Shown: positions 1 to 10,064 of the stretch, piece after piece
Layout of the letters: each line of letters opens with the position of its first letter
Position numbering within the stretch: position 1 is the first letter of the stretch
NCBI GenBank assembly: GCA_020186115.1
Contig: WSYJ01000179.1
Coordinates: 23,454 to 87,453, forward strand
Direction of reading: 5' to 3'
Length of the DNA stretch: 64,000 nucleotides
Source of the DNA: Histomonas meleagridis
Taxonomy: Eukaryota > Parabasalia > Tritrichomonadida > Dientamoebidae
Program-made: the position numbers and the translations under genes
The notes under the pieces: model-generated
What the model saw: the letters and a program-made list of their open reading frames with translations, nothing else
Database searches by the model: none
Told to the model about the DNA's origin: nothing

Positions 1-1
1 T

Positions 2-2482
2 CTAGAAGATGACAATTTATATCATACTTTAGATCTTGAATTTAGAATATATTGTGATCCAACTCAAACCTCAAGTGATATTCCAATATCAGTTGAAGTT
101 GATGACGCATCCGAAGCAGGACTATTTATAGTCACCATGAACTCATCTGCTGGATGTCCAATTCCAACAGCTTCACCTAGCCCCACGCCAATGTATCAAC
201 CACATTGTAAATACATCAAAAGGTTATCTACCAATCCCAAAGTCGGTTTAGACATTGATTTATCCACCTTAAATGGCGGGCCATTTGGCATAAAAATTCC
301 GATAACCATTAAAAACGAAGAACATGAATTATTTTTCCAACCCTGTGAACGTGTGCAATGTCCGTCCACATATATTTGTGTTGAAGGAACTGATATATAT
401 TCATCATCATGGCTTTGTAATTCATCACGAATTTGTACCTCATATGGAGTAAGTGTAGATAACATGGACTTTGATCAAATCGGCGCGCAACCAACAAATG
501 GAATGATATTACGTTTAAATAACACATTTAATAACAAGAAATCTGAAATTTATATGCGATGTAAACATAACTTTCCGAATGATCATTTCTTTTGGTCACC
601 ACAAGGGGAACTAAATGATGAAGTCTTTAGTATCCTTGGCCAATCGGAAGAGTTATGTGTTACACCAATTCCATCACCAGATCCATATTCGTGTCATTTT
701 TCGACTGAGCAAAAGAATTATTCATTAAATATTAACTTAACTAAATATAATAAAGATCCAAATGGTTATGAACAAATTGTCGAAGTTTATGATCATATTG
801 GTAACCATTATCAACGTAAATTGTTATATAATCCATGCGGACATATTTCATGTCCTAAAAACGCGTTTTGTGATGGCGATGAAGATGCGCAAATTTGGTT
901 ATGTCATGACATATCAAGTCAAAGCAATTGCATTGGTTACGGGTTAGCTATCAATAATGTAACAATGGAATTATATGAAGAAAGTGATTTGTTTTCGGGA
1001 ATTTTAGCATTATATAAAGGCGACATAAAACGTACAGCAGATATAACATATGTATGTAATGAGAATTTGAAAGAAAACGAAATAATAATTCCAAAAGTAT
1101 TAAATTTAACAGGACATAAATTAATGTTTGAAGTCGAATCTAAAGACGCATGTCCAATAAATATAGGACCAACACCTAAGCCTTCATACACATGGCATCC
1201 TAAAATACCTACAAAAGGTTATACTGCGACACCAACTCCATTAGTATCACCTAATCCTTTTGATATTATTTACAATGATACACATTATATCAATATAAAT
1301 TTAGATGAATTAAAACAAAGTGTTTATGAAGGTAATGAATTAATTATATCCGATTCGAATTATGGTAATGTATATATTAAATATCATCCATGGATATTAA
1401 CTAATTGCCCAAATAATTATTTATGCGGTGGTAATGTTAACACTTCCAATTTATGGATTTGTTGGGTCGAAAATAATGGAACAAAATATTGCCATCCATC
1501 AGCAGATAAACGAATTAAATTCTCGATGAACTTTTTCGAGCAAAATGATATCGATGGAGCGATATTAACATATGAAGGTGCATATGGCATTCAAACTAAG
1601 TTTAATGTGTTATGTTCTAATTTAGAAGATAACTTATCAATACCATTTGATCAAGCATCGATTATCGAATATAATGAACTTTCTAACACACAAAACTTTG
1701 TGATTAAAATGGATTCAGGTTACATATGTCCGAAATCATTTTATAAGCCTTCGTTACCACCATCGCCATTAATTACACCAATTCCACAACATAATAATTC
1801 GATTAAATATGACGTAACATATAAACTGAATGAAAATAAAATCATTGAATTAAATCTCAAAAAATTCACAAAAACTAAAGAAAGTTATGTAATATTTGGA
1901 GATAAAAAGAAATATATGAAATCATTTGTTACTTATAGTCCTTATACCAAAACAAAATGTCCAAATAATTATAAATGTATTAATGATGTTAACGCGAACT
2001 TATGGTTATGTATTAACTCAACAATTATAAATAACATTTGTATTCCAATTGGTGATTCAGAACAAAAATTGGATTTCAAGTTATTGGATAAAAATGGTAT
2101 CGTTAAAGTAAACATTGGCGGCGAATATCCACCGTATGATACCGAATTATATTTCGTATGCGATGAAAATGGTAATAAAAATGATTTCGAATTCCAAAAA
2201 ATAGGCGATTTCATGAATGATAAAATTGGTATTTATGTAAATACTAAAAATGTTTGTCCACGTTCATATTCTAAAACTTCGGTTGGCGCTATAATCGGAT
2301 TTATCATTTTGCTCTGTTTGATATGTTATTTGGGCGTTGGAGTTATTTTTATATATATCAGAACAGGAGAAGTTAAGTTACCAAATAACGAGTTCTGGGT
2401 AAAACTCGATGATAAAATATCAGAAATTTGGAAATTCGTGGTGTCTTGTGGTAGAGATAACACAAAATATGAGAAGATTTGA
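2..2482 (+). CDS. Type I membrane protein with repeated MRH (M6P-receptor-like) domains, 5' partial
   Basis: The frame is open from base 2, so the gene begins before the window; the ATG at 137 is internal. About four and a half repeats of roughly 160 residues are visible. Each has a Cys-rich core (NPCGHISCPKNAFC, HPWILTNCPNNYLC, SPYTKTKCPNNYKC) followed by a W(L/I)C motif, an acidic or Gly strand and an LYFVCDEN / VCP closing element. Cysteine spacing plus the final CP fits the mannose-6-phosphate-receptor homology fold, so the likely job is binding phosphomannosyl or high-mannose glycans during hydrolase sorting. Pro/Ser/Thr-rich linkers separate the repeats. A transmembrane helix (SVGAIIGFIILLCLICYLGV) precedes a tail of about 50 residues ending in KYEKI. 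The domain call is by pattern only. Alternatives are another Cys-rich lectin or an adhesin. Confidence 0.6.
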   Translation, partial: LEDDNLYHTLDLEFRIYCDPTQTSSDIPISVEVDDASEAGLFIVTMNSSAGCPIPTASPSPTPMYQPHCKYIKRLSTNPKVGLDIDLSTLNGGPFGIKIPITIKNEEHELFFQPCERVQCPSTYICVEGTDIYSSSWLCNSSRICTSYGVSVDNMDFDQIGAQPTNGMILRLNNTFNNKKSEIYMRCKHNFPNDHFFWSPQGELNDEVFSILGQSEELCVTPIPSPDPYSCHFSTEQKNYSLNINLTKYNKDPNGYEQIVEVYDHIGNHYQRKLLYNPCGHISCPKNAFCDGDEDAQIWLCHDISSQSNCIGYGLAINNVTMELYEESDLFSGILALYKGDIKRTADITYVCNENLKENEIIIPKVLNLTGHKLMFEVESKDACPINIGPTPKPSYTWHPKIPTKGYTATPTPLVSPNPFDIIYNDTHYININLDELKQSVYEGNELIISDSNYGNVYIKYHPWILTNCPNNYLCGGNVNTSNLWICWVENNGTKYCHPSADKRIKFSMNFFEQNDIDGAILTYEGAYGIQTKFNVLCSNLEDNLSIPFDQASIIEYNELSNTQNFVIKMDSGYICPKSFYKPSLPPSPLITPIPQHNNSIKYDVTYKLNENKIIELNLKKFTKTKESYVIFGDKKKYMKSFVTYSPYTKTKCPNNYKCINDVNANLWLCINSTIINNICIPIGDSEQKLDFKLLDKNGIVKVNIGGEYPPYDTELYFVCDENGNKNDFEFQKIGDFMNDKIGIYVNTKNVCPRSYSKTSVGAIIGFIILLCLICYLGVGVIFIYIRTGEVKLPNNEFWVKLDDKISEIWKFVVSCGRDNTKYEKI

Positions 2483-3541
2483 TACATGAAAATTATTTTT
2501 TATTTAAATAAATCATATGATGTTATTTGAAAAATTAGTGTAATAGCCTACAAAATCAAATGAAGACTTAAAAATTTTGACCCTTGAATTCTAGCGTGTT
2601 TTGACATTTTATAAAATTTCAGAACATTTTGAAAAAATTTTTTCTGTAAGTCGAAATTAACGGTCGACCGTGATATATCACCACTTTTTGCATAGTTTAC
2701 ATATAACAAAATATTTAACGATTAAAATTTATCTAAAAAGTTGATGAGTCAGAATATTTTTGATCTTTTTCAATACTTTATATTTGATGTAAACTATTCA
2801 ATTCGTTTACATTGATGTCACTTTTACGATAAAGATACGATAGAGCTTTTTGGACATGTTCAAAAAGCTCTATCGTATCTTTATCATCGGCCCGTCCCAG
2901 ATGCTGGGGCACTCCACAAATTTAATGATCAATAACCCATATATAAGTCGAAAGATTTCTTAAAACCATTTCTAATGGATGTATTATAAATTAATAGTCA
3001 AACAAAAATTGGTCAAGCATTTTATCTAGACACTAAATCTGATTATCTTCTTTTGACCTTAAATAATATATATAAATTCTATTCTTCTTATATTTATGTA
3101 ACTGCCTTTTTAAAATTATAATAATTCTTCTGCTGCCTCTGAAAATTTAAATATTATATATTCAACCAAGAATTGTTCTTGATATATACCAGCACTCCGG
3201 GTCATTTGTTATTGTTTTTGATATCCAAAATTTGTTCATTTGGGGACTCCCCACTCAGTTTGTTTCGACGTCACTTTTCTGTAAAGTAACCAATGAAATT
3301 AAATACTTTACTTGATTTGAACACGATAGAGTACGTTGAAAATAATTACATTAGCCACCTCGATATATTTTGACGTATTCGACTTTTTGAATTAATAAGG
3401 TTTTGAAAATTGGCAACCGTTTATCGACCGTTAATTTCAGCAACATGTTGCCGAAATTTCGACTTACAACATGAAAAAATTTTTGCCAGAAAGGTTCCTG
3501 GGATTGAAAATTCAATTGAAAATATTTTCATTATTCTAATA
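2483..3541. other. Intergenic block bounded by an inverted repeat, with an internal hairpin
   Basis: No coding frame is convincing here. TGTAAGTCGAAATT at 2645-2658 recurs inverted at 3455-3468, and AATTAACGGTCG at 2655-2666 recurs inverted at 3425-3436. Together they bound about 820 bp like the degenerate ends of a non-autonomous transposon. Small GC islands (TGGGGCACTCC near 2904, TGGGGACTCCCCAC near 3240) stand out from the AT-rich background. No target duplication was recognised. Confidence 0.35.
2828..2885. repeat. Perfect inverted repeat, 25-bp arms, 8-nt loop
   Basis: Positions 2828-2852 are the exact reverse complement of 2861-2885, with GACATGTT between them. The arms carry ACGATAGAGCTTTTTG. 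A GC-rich tail follows (CGGCCCGTC, then GATGCTGGGGC). Two other hairpins in the window (12961-13019 and 63851-63927) have the same architecture but different arm sequences. Confidence 0.9.
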
Positions 3542-3775
3542 ATGTCAAACAATCAAAGCAACCACAAGGGAAATAAAAATGGAGAGCCAAATGTGCGACC
3601 CTTAACCTGTGAGTATAAATCTGATGACAATCAAAACAGAATAGGTTTAGAACAATTCAATACACAAGATCTAAGTTTTGATCCAAACTTTGAAATTTCT
3701 GGCCGATGGGAGACGTCTCCCACACTCAAATGGAATGGCTTTTATAAATTTGAGAAAGATATCCTACTTTCTTAA
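3542..3775 (+). CDS. Small hypothetical protein, 77 aa
   Basis: The frame runs from ATG 3542 (MSNNQSNHKGNKNG) to TAA 3773-3775. The product is hydrophilic, with no signal peptide or membrane segment. It ends in an aromatic stretch (GRWETSPTLKWNGFYKF) that looks like folded protein rather than random AT-rich translation. I recognise no family. It sits alone between the inverted-repeat block and the convergent kinase gene. It could be a truncated gene or a chance frame. Confidence 0.3.
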   Translation: MSNNQSNHKGNKNGEPNVRPLTCEYKSDDNQNRIGLEQFNTQDLSFDPNFEISGRWETSPTLKWNGFYKFEKDILLS

Positions 3776-4046
3776 ACAGGTTTCATCTTGAAGTACATTT
3801 TTTTGTTTTAGACTTTGATATTGTTTCATTTTGACCAAGAAATTCCATTCAATGATAAATGCATTTAGTTCGAAGCGCTTTGAGTGTTATATTAAGTCAA
3901 TATATTTAAGATAAAATTAGAATTGCAATTCTAATTTGTTATTCAGGAATTGAATAGAAAATAATCGTTCACCATTCAATTACATTTGATTCACAATATA
4001 AAAAAGACATTTCGAAATTACATATATACATATATTTATTCATACA

Positions 4047-5762
4047 TTAAAATCCAAAATATTCTGTTACTTTATTTTCGAATTCTTTAAATTCGTTATC
4101 ATTACCTTTGATTTTATATAATGAGAACCCAATTAATCCGAATCCGGGGTGCACACATCCGATATTCAATGACACATATAATTCATTTTGGTCCTTAACC
4201 AACAAATATAAACAAAAATTTTGTTCGGAAAGAATCGAAATATTTTTTTCTCTTTCCAAAAATTTAAATAATTTCTCCCATAACACTTTAGGACTATCAA
4301 GTGTTGTATGTTTGCAGTTAAATTGCGGCAAAGTTTTCTCCTCATTAGTAATTGAGCGAAATCGCATTGTTTGCAAATTTCGTATATTCATTCGGGAAAT
4401 GTTGTTTTTGTTCTTGTTGTTGTTGGAATACAAATTGGTTCGACTTGATATTGATTTGCGTTGTTGGATTCGTTGCGCTGGTGAAACTTTCATCTTTTTT
4501 ACAATTATATATGGGTCAGCGTTTGGAATGCGCTCTTTGCATGTTGCCGAGTCCATTCCAAAGGGGGTTTTAGCTCGAGGTTGTGCAGTTTCTTTTTTCT
4601 GATCTGAAATAGAATTATGAGATCTTCTTGTATCTAATCTTCCGACTCTATTTGACATATCAAGGTGAGGTAGGCCAGTCAGAGGTGGCAATTGTGCTAT
4701 TCCTATTTGATATCTTCGATGAATAATTCGATAAGTTACTAAATCGTCATCTGATAACTTATCAAGCTCATTCATTGAAATATCTTGTTGGCAGCCCATG
4801 TCACGAAGGACTGCTACATGAATACGCTCTTTGTGTACAGGTTTGGGTGGGTGCGGTAAACGGTTTTTGTTGTACCATTTCGTTTTCATAATTTCAGAGG
4901 CCGTGTAACGGTCGCCGGGATCAAGGGTGATGAGGTGGTGAAGTAAGTCAGTTGCCGACTCTGATATCTGAAAAGGGAATGTGTAGTCAGCTTTAACAAT
5001 GGACTGGAGAAGGTCTGGTATGGAAACACCAGTAAAAGGAAAACGGCCAAAAAATAACATAAAAAGAATGATGCCTAAACACCAAGAATCTGCATATATG
5101 GGATTATGAAGTTGACCTTGAATAATCTCCGGCGGAGAATACTGAGGAGTTCCACAAATCGAATCTATTAATCCATTGGCTGGTTCATAAAATCGGGAAA
5201 ACCCAAAGTCAGCAATCATTAATCGACCATTGGAATCAAGAAGAATGTTTTCAAGTTTGAGATCTCTATGAACTAGATGAACTGAATGCATATAAGCAAC
5301 AACACGAACAATAGGCCGAAATATTTCTCGTGCATCAGATTCAACAAGCGGAGCTTTGGCTTTAACAAAGTCAAATAATTCACCTCCTGCTGCATATTCC
5401 ATTACAACCCAGATTCGATCACCTGAATCGATGACTTCGTAAAGTTCTGTAATGTGTTTTTGGTCACCTAGAACTTGAAGAGTACGTATTTCACGATATA
5501 GTAATAGCCTTTTTTTTGCATCGTCAACAGTTGATTTATTAATAATTTTCATAACAACTTTTTCGCCTGTTTTGTTGTGAATGCTTAGCCTAACCGTTGA
5601 GTTTCTTGTCTGTGATAGTATTCCAATGCTTTTGTATCTTTCATTAATTTCATCAATAGACATTGGATGAACAACATCTTGAAACATTTCCCATTCACTT
5701 CCTTCTTGGTTTGTATCTTCTTGCCGAGAATTCTCGCCAAGGGAAGGCAGTGGGTTCATCAT
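4047..5762 (-). CDS. SNF1/CAMK-type serine/threonine protein kinase with KA1-like C-terminus
   Basis: 571 aa. The kinase domain spans about residues 43-295. It has ATP-binding Lys72 (VVMKII), alpha-C Glu91 (REIRTL), catalytic HRDLKLEN with Asp167, DFG at 185-187, and a CGTPQYSPPE activation segment typical of AMPK/MARK/Kin4 kinases. The glycine loop is degenerate (GILSQTRNSTV), which may lower ATP affinity. A basic low-complexity linker rich in Asn/Lys/Arg follows. The last 60 residues (CLYLLVKDQNELYVSLNIG, ending EYFGF) resemble a kinase-associated KA1 domain that binds membranes or autoinhibits. The ATG at 5762 is followed by an acidic N-terminus. AACGTT lies at 5774-5779, just upstream. 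All catalytic residues are present, so it should be active. The subfamily is inferred. Confidence 0.9.
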   Translation of the reverse strand: MMNPLPSLGENSRQEDTNQEGSEWEMFQDVVHPMSIDEINERYKSIGILSQTRNSTVRLSIHNKTGEKVVMKIINKSTVDDAKKRLLLYREIRTLQVLGDQKHITELYEVIDSGDRIWVVMEYAAGGELFDFVKAKAPLVESDAREIFRPIVRVVAYMHSVHLVHRDLKLENILLDSNGRLMIADFGFSRFYEPANGLIDSICGTPQYSPPEIIQGQLHNPIYADSWCLGIILFMLFFGRFPFTGVSIPDLLQSIVKADYTFPFQISESATDLLHHLITLDPGDRYTASEIMKTKWYNKNRLPHPPKPVHKERIHVAVLRDMGCQQDISMNELDKLSDDDLVTYRIIHRRYQIGIAQLPPLTGLPHLDMSNRVGRLDTRRSHNSISDQKKETAQPRAKTPFGMDSATCKERIPNADPYIIVKKMKVSPAQRIQQRKSISSRTNLYSNNNKNKNNISRMNIRNLQTMRFRSITNEEKTLPQFNCKHTTLDSPKVLWEKLFKFLEREKNISILSEQNFCLYLLVKDQNELYVSLNIGCVHPGFGLIGFSLYKIKGNDNEFKEFENKVTEYFGF

Positions 5763-6711
5763 TTCTTGGTGCTAACGTTTTTTCTCTGTCAGCATACTCT
5801 ATCGGAGCTGTCAAATTTCAATTGAATCGCTTTTGATAAAAACGGCCGCATAGACGATCAATATGTACATAAAAAGCTGAGCGATTTTTACTAGTTCAAA
5901 ATAATTTTGAATGATATAACCGTTGGGTCTAAAGGAAAGGTTTACAGTGGAACTTTGCATCAAAAAGAAGTAAATGAGATATAATTTTTGCATAATAGTT
6001 TAGATCTAAATGGATTACATTTTTTTCGAAAGAATGAATCCTCATCATATTTTTCTTTAGTCGAAAATTTTATCAATTCAATCAAATATCAATTTTAATA
6101 ATTATCCTACTTTTCCAATTAAATCCTTGCATTTGATGTGTTGCTAATATATGTTTGTTCAGATTAGTTTATCTTCAATTATATATTCATCAAATGCATT
6201 TGATTTTAATATATTACAAAAAGTCACAACATATGATTAACCTGTTAGAATAAGAACAACACAATGATTTACTATGAATACCTAAGGGACTGACATGGCA
6301 AAGAGTGCACTCAACAAGACCACACAACGCTCAATTTTGAATAACCGATAATTCAATTTTCTAACAATTTTGAATGAAAGTCAAAAAACTGAAATTATCA
6401 CACAATCACATCATTTTTTAATGTGGATGCAGCAGCAATTTGTACGACTGGTTTTAATGGTAACAAATGTAGGAATAATCCATGATGATAACTATTAGTT
6501 CAAAAGCCATTATTCGAAATCTACAAAAATACTTAAAGGGAAATGTTATCATGTCTCAAAAGATATTTTATGATTTACAAAATCTCAAAAAATATTTAAA
6601 ACCAGTTAAACTGTTATTCATGTGTGTTGCTTAAAAACAATTAACACATGAAAATGGATGAACAATGATGCATAAAAGAGCATTGTAACATTTTTTGATA
6701 TTAGTGACTTT
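5763..6711. other. Intergenic, no gene recognised
   Basis: AT-rich DNA between two minus-strand genes. Only short frames occur, none with family features. The kinase promoter should lie at the left edge. Confidence 0.6.
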
Positions 6712-7092
6712 TTATTCAAATATAGAGCCATGCATCGTAGTCATGAGCCATTGACCATTTATCTTTTCTAAGTCAATGTCGAGTTGCAATTTCCACGGTT
6801 TTTTCTCGCCGCCGTATACAGCTGCAGATACGATGCTTTTGCCTGTTAATGTAGCTTTTTCCCCATTAACTGTAACACTTAAATCAGTATCTGAATACGA
6901 GTAATAGTTTAATGATCCGTTTTCAATAGATTGAAGGAATTCATTTTTAAGTTCCTTTTTACCAGTGAGATGAATAAGGTAAAAATTATCAGTCATCATA
7001 TTACTAAGTGCATTCATATCTTTGTTAATCATGTGTTGATACATTTCATCGTAAAACTTTGCAACAGCTGCTTCGTCTTGTTTCGCTTCCAT
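6712..7092 (-). CDS. NTF2/SnoaL-fold small protein
   Basis: 126 aa, the usual size of a single NTF2-like cone. The helix FYDEMYQHMINKDMNALSNM is followed by MMTDNFYLIHLTGKKE, and then the strand pattern of DUF4440/SnoaL proteins, ending DLEKINGQWLMTTMHG. Such proteins are small-molecule binding or isomerase-like domains, common in bacteria. In a trichomonad, acquisition by transfer from bacteria is plausible but not shown here. There is no targeting signal, so it is probably cytosolic. AACGTT lies at 7164-7169, 72 bases upstream. The substrate cannot be inferred. Confidence 0.7.
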   Translation of the reverse strand: MEAKQDEAAVAKFYDEMYQHMINKDMNALSNMMTDNFYLIHLTGKKELKNEFLQSIENGSLNYYSYSDTDLSVTVNGEKATLTGKSIVSAAVYGGEKKPWKLQLDIDLEKINGQWLMTTMHGSIFE

Positions 7093-7656
7093 TAAAAATA
7101 ATGATGTGTTTGAAAATTTATCGGGTGAGATTTCGGTAAACTATACAAAAATTAATATCGGCCAACGTTGTCATTTGATAACAAAGACCGTTTGATATTC
7201 ACAATTTTCCAAGGAATTTTTTCGAAAACATGTTGTTTTTTTTAGTAGAGTGGTGTTAACATATAAAATGATGTAACGAAAATTATTATTAATCCTAGCT
7301 TTTAAAAAAAATTAGTACCAATGATAATCTGGAAATTTAGGCAGGGATTGCTGATTTTCTTTTAGTTTTCGTTTGATAATAAATCCTCTTGAAATAAAAT
7401 AGATCCTTTTTGCTACAGGATTAGAATTCGTCAAAGTTCAATAAAATATTATATAAATCGTAACATAAAGAATACATATTTGAAAAAATATTTGATTCTT
7501 TTTTCACCATTTAAATTTATTTTATTCTGATGATAGGAAATAGTGAATGAAAATTAAACATATAGAATATGAATTTTCATTTTAAGGATAAAATAACAAC
7601 AAATCAACTCAACAAGAATGCATAAATTTCCTTGAAAAATTTTTATTATGACATAA
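7093..7656. other. Intergenic, no gene recognised
   Basis: AT-rich stretch upstream of the NTF2-like gene and downstream of the BspA-like gene. No coding potential or repeat was recognised. Confidence 0.6.
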
Positions 7657-9498
7657 TTAAATCCATTGGTCCTCATCTTCTTTTAATAGATTACTAAATT
7701 CCTTATTGACATCTTCGAAATTTGTTTCTAAACTTGATGACGTATCATTTATATTTGACGTTGATTTTGTTTTTGTTCTCTGTTTCTTATTTCTTTTCAA
7801 CATGAAAATTACGATTCCGACAATTATCAAAACTAAAATAATAGCACTGCATATAATACCAATTAATATTTTATTTGATAACGATTTATCATTTGGAATA
7901 TTATCATAATTTGTTATGACAAATGTATAAAAGCTGTAGTAATAATATGAAGTATACTTATAATATATAACTGTGTAGTCGTAAAAAATGATATTTGTCT
8001 CCATATAACTATAAGTGGATTCAAATGTTAACATTGAAATTGTATTTATATATTTACTATAAAATGTAATCGAATGTGTAATAGATATTGAGTGCGTTAA
8101 AGTGAATGAATGTGTTAAAATTATGTTTGACACTAATGAATCAATAGAAGCATCAGATTCACGAGTTGTATATAATGATGATTTAGAAAATTTTGTATAT
8201 ATAGACAACATAGTAAATGTGTAACTTTGTGTAAATAAATTTGACTTTGTATATGTATTTGAATGGGAAAATGCACTTGTTTTTGAAAATGTGTTTGACT
8301 TTGAATATGTATTTGATTCAGTGAATGAATCTGATTTAGTGAATGAATCTGATTTAGTGAATGAATCTGATTTAGTGAATGAATCTGATTTAGTGAATGA
8401 ATCTGATTTAGTGAATGTATTTGATTTAGTGAATGTATTTGATTTAGTGAATGTATTTGATTTAGTGAATGTATTTGATTTAGTGAATGTATTTGATTTT
8501 GTACACGTGTTTGACTTTGTAAATGCATTTGATTTAGTGAATGTATTACTTTCCGTGAGTTTGCGTGTTTGTAAATGACATTCATCAATTATTGTGCCTT
8601 TAGAAACAATTTTTTCACCGAATGTGTCGTTTAGATATTCCAATGGAGTCACAATTGATGTTGCTGGCACATTGTAAAATACATAATCACCTATAGTTGG
8701 TGAAATTGTTCCTTCAAAATAAATACATTTTAGAGAATCACAGCCACTAAATGCAGATTCACCAATATATGAAACTTTATTTCCAATAACAATTGTTTCT
8801 AAATTAGAACTTTTATAAAATGTGTTAGACCTAATATTTATTACTGAATTTGGAATAATAAATGTTTTACTTTTCCCATTTGGATAACATATAATCTCTG
8901 TTATTTGTGTATCATATAAAACGCCATCATTTTCATTGTTCGAAAAATATGGATTTTCTTCTGATACGTTAATAAATTGAAGACTTGTACATCTTGTAAA
9001 TGGATTTAATGAGAGAGAACGAACAGATTTTGGTATATTAATATACTTAAGGTTGTTACAACTTTGGAATGCATCAGAAGAAATTGCAAGTAGACCTTCT
9101 TTTAATGCAACACTTTCAATTCTAACGCATTGCCCAAATGCATTCTCACCAATTGATTTGCACGAAATTGTAAGTGTTACTAAAGAAATACAATTATAAA
9201 ATGCATATTGGTTTATCACTGCTAAAGAATTCTCTTCAAATTTTATCTTTTCTAATTTTTCACAATAAGAAAAAGCATTTTTATCAATATTAACAACTGA
9301 TTTCCCAATATCTGCAGAAGTTAATTCAGACCAATGATAAAATGCTTTTTCAATAATTTCTTCAACATCTTTGATTATAACGTGCTCAGTGTTGCAAATA
9401 TATTCATATGTAAATTCATTTGATTGAGTTATTGTAAGTGTTTTTGATTGTTCATTAAATACTTGGGCTGTGCTAACAAAAAATATAATAAATAACAT
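7657..9498 (-). CDS. BspA-like leucine-rich-repeat surface protein with Ser/Thr stalk
   Basis: 613 aa if it starts at the ATG at 9496-9498, which opens a clean signal peptide (MLFIIFFVSTAQVFNEQ). The frame continues open upstream to 10080, but that extension lacks family features and runs into a transposon end. LRR_5 (Treponema pallidum-type) repeats cover the first 320 residues, with motifs such as AFSGCDSLKCIYFEG and SVINIRSNTFYKSSNLE. A stalk of about 20 six-residue TFTKSN/SFTKSD repeats follows, then a Tyr-rich juxtamembrane patch, one transmembrane helix (ILIGIICSAIILVLIIVGIV) and an acidic tail ending DEDQWI. BspA-like proteins are a large trichomonad surface family linked to adhesion. 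This copy is intact. Confidence 0.85.
   Translation of the reverse strand: MLFIIFFVSTAQVFNEQSKTLTITQSNEFTYEYICNTEHVIIKDVEEIIEKAFYHWSELTSADIGKSVVNIDKNAFSYCEKLEKIKFEENSLAVINQYAFYNCISLVTLTISCKSIGENAFGQCVRIESVALKEGLLAISSDAFQSCNNLKYINIPKSVRSLSLNPFTRCTSLQFINVSEENPYFSNNENDGVLYDTQITEIICYPNGKSKTFIIPNSVINIRSNTFYKSSNLETIVIGNKVSYIGESAFSGCDSLKCIYFEGTISPTIGDYVFYNVPATSIVTPLEYLNDTFGEKIVSKGTIIDECHLQTRKLTESNTFTKSNAFTKSNTCTKSNTFTKSNTFTKSNTFTKSNTFTKSNTFTKSDSFTKSDSFTKSDSFTKSDSFTKSDSFTESNTYSKSNTFSKTSAFSHSNTYTKSNLFTQSYTFTMLSIYTKFSKSSLYTTRESDASIDSLVSNIILTHSFTLTHSISITHSITFYSKYINTISMLTFESTYSYMETNIIFYDYTVIYYKYTSYYYYSFYTFVITNYDNIPNDKSLSNKILIGIICSAIILVLIIVGIVIFMLKRNKKQRTKTKSTSNINDTSSSLETNFEDVNKEFSNLLKEDEDQWI
8327..8506. 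repeat. 18-bp tandem repeats encoding the stalk of the BspA-like protein
   Basis: About five units of GAATCTGATTTAGTGAAT are followed by about five of GTATTTGATTTAGTGAAT on the plus strand. They encode SFTKSD and TFTKSN hexapeptides on the minus strand. Each block is internally near-identical, which suggests recent expansion of two variants. More diverged units continue on both sides. Confidence 0.9.
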
Positions 9499-10064
9499 TG
9501 GAATTACGCTAATATTTAGTCTATTATATTTATTATTGAAATAACTTTTAGATAATAAAGTAAAAACAAAAAATATATTCATAAGCAAAACTGAATTTCC
9601 GTTTATCATAGTAAACATCAAATTGAGTATTTTTAGCAAATTCATTGGTAAACTATTATGTTTTAATGACGAAATACAATGTAAAAACATATTTGGGTGA
9701 TAACGAAAATGTAACATAGAAATTATTTGAGGAAAAAAAGATAAAAAAGCCTTTTTTGAAAATATGCACTGCATATTTATTAGAGTGCCTTCACTAGAAT
9801 TCGTTGAAAAAAGACAGTACAATAAATGATTTAATTTGCTCATAGTTTGTTTTTTCTGGGAACAATAAAAAAATATTTCGATCCTTTTATTATTTATTCT
9901 ATTACTCATAGAGTTCATATTTACGTTTGATACATATATATTCTGAGTGATATTTCTAATAAAAACGGGTTTGACAAATATTGGAATTAAAGCACTGACA
10001 TGAATCAATTTTAACATTAATTGAAAATATCGAATGTTACACATAAATTTTCGGATATATATCC
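9499..10064. other. Upstream region of the BspA-like gene
   Basis: Open in the BspA frame on the minus strand but without domain features. The predicted peptide is unlike the family, so I read this as 5' non-coding DNA between the signal-peptide ATG and the pogo-type element. Confidence 0.5.

Noticed and set aside
3410-3541. Longer start of the small protein at 3410
   Set aside because: The codon is TTG and the added segment lies in the inverted-repeat end. ATG 3542 is preferred.
8291-8588. Repetitive proteins on both strands across the 18-bp repeat
   Set aside because: They are other-frame translations of the BspA stalk repeat.
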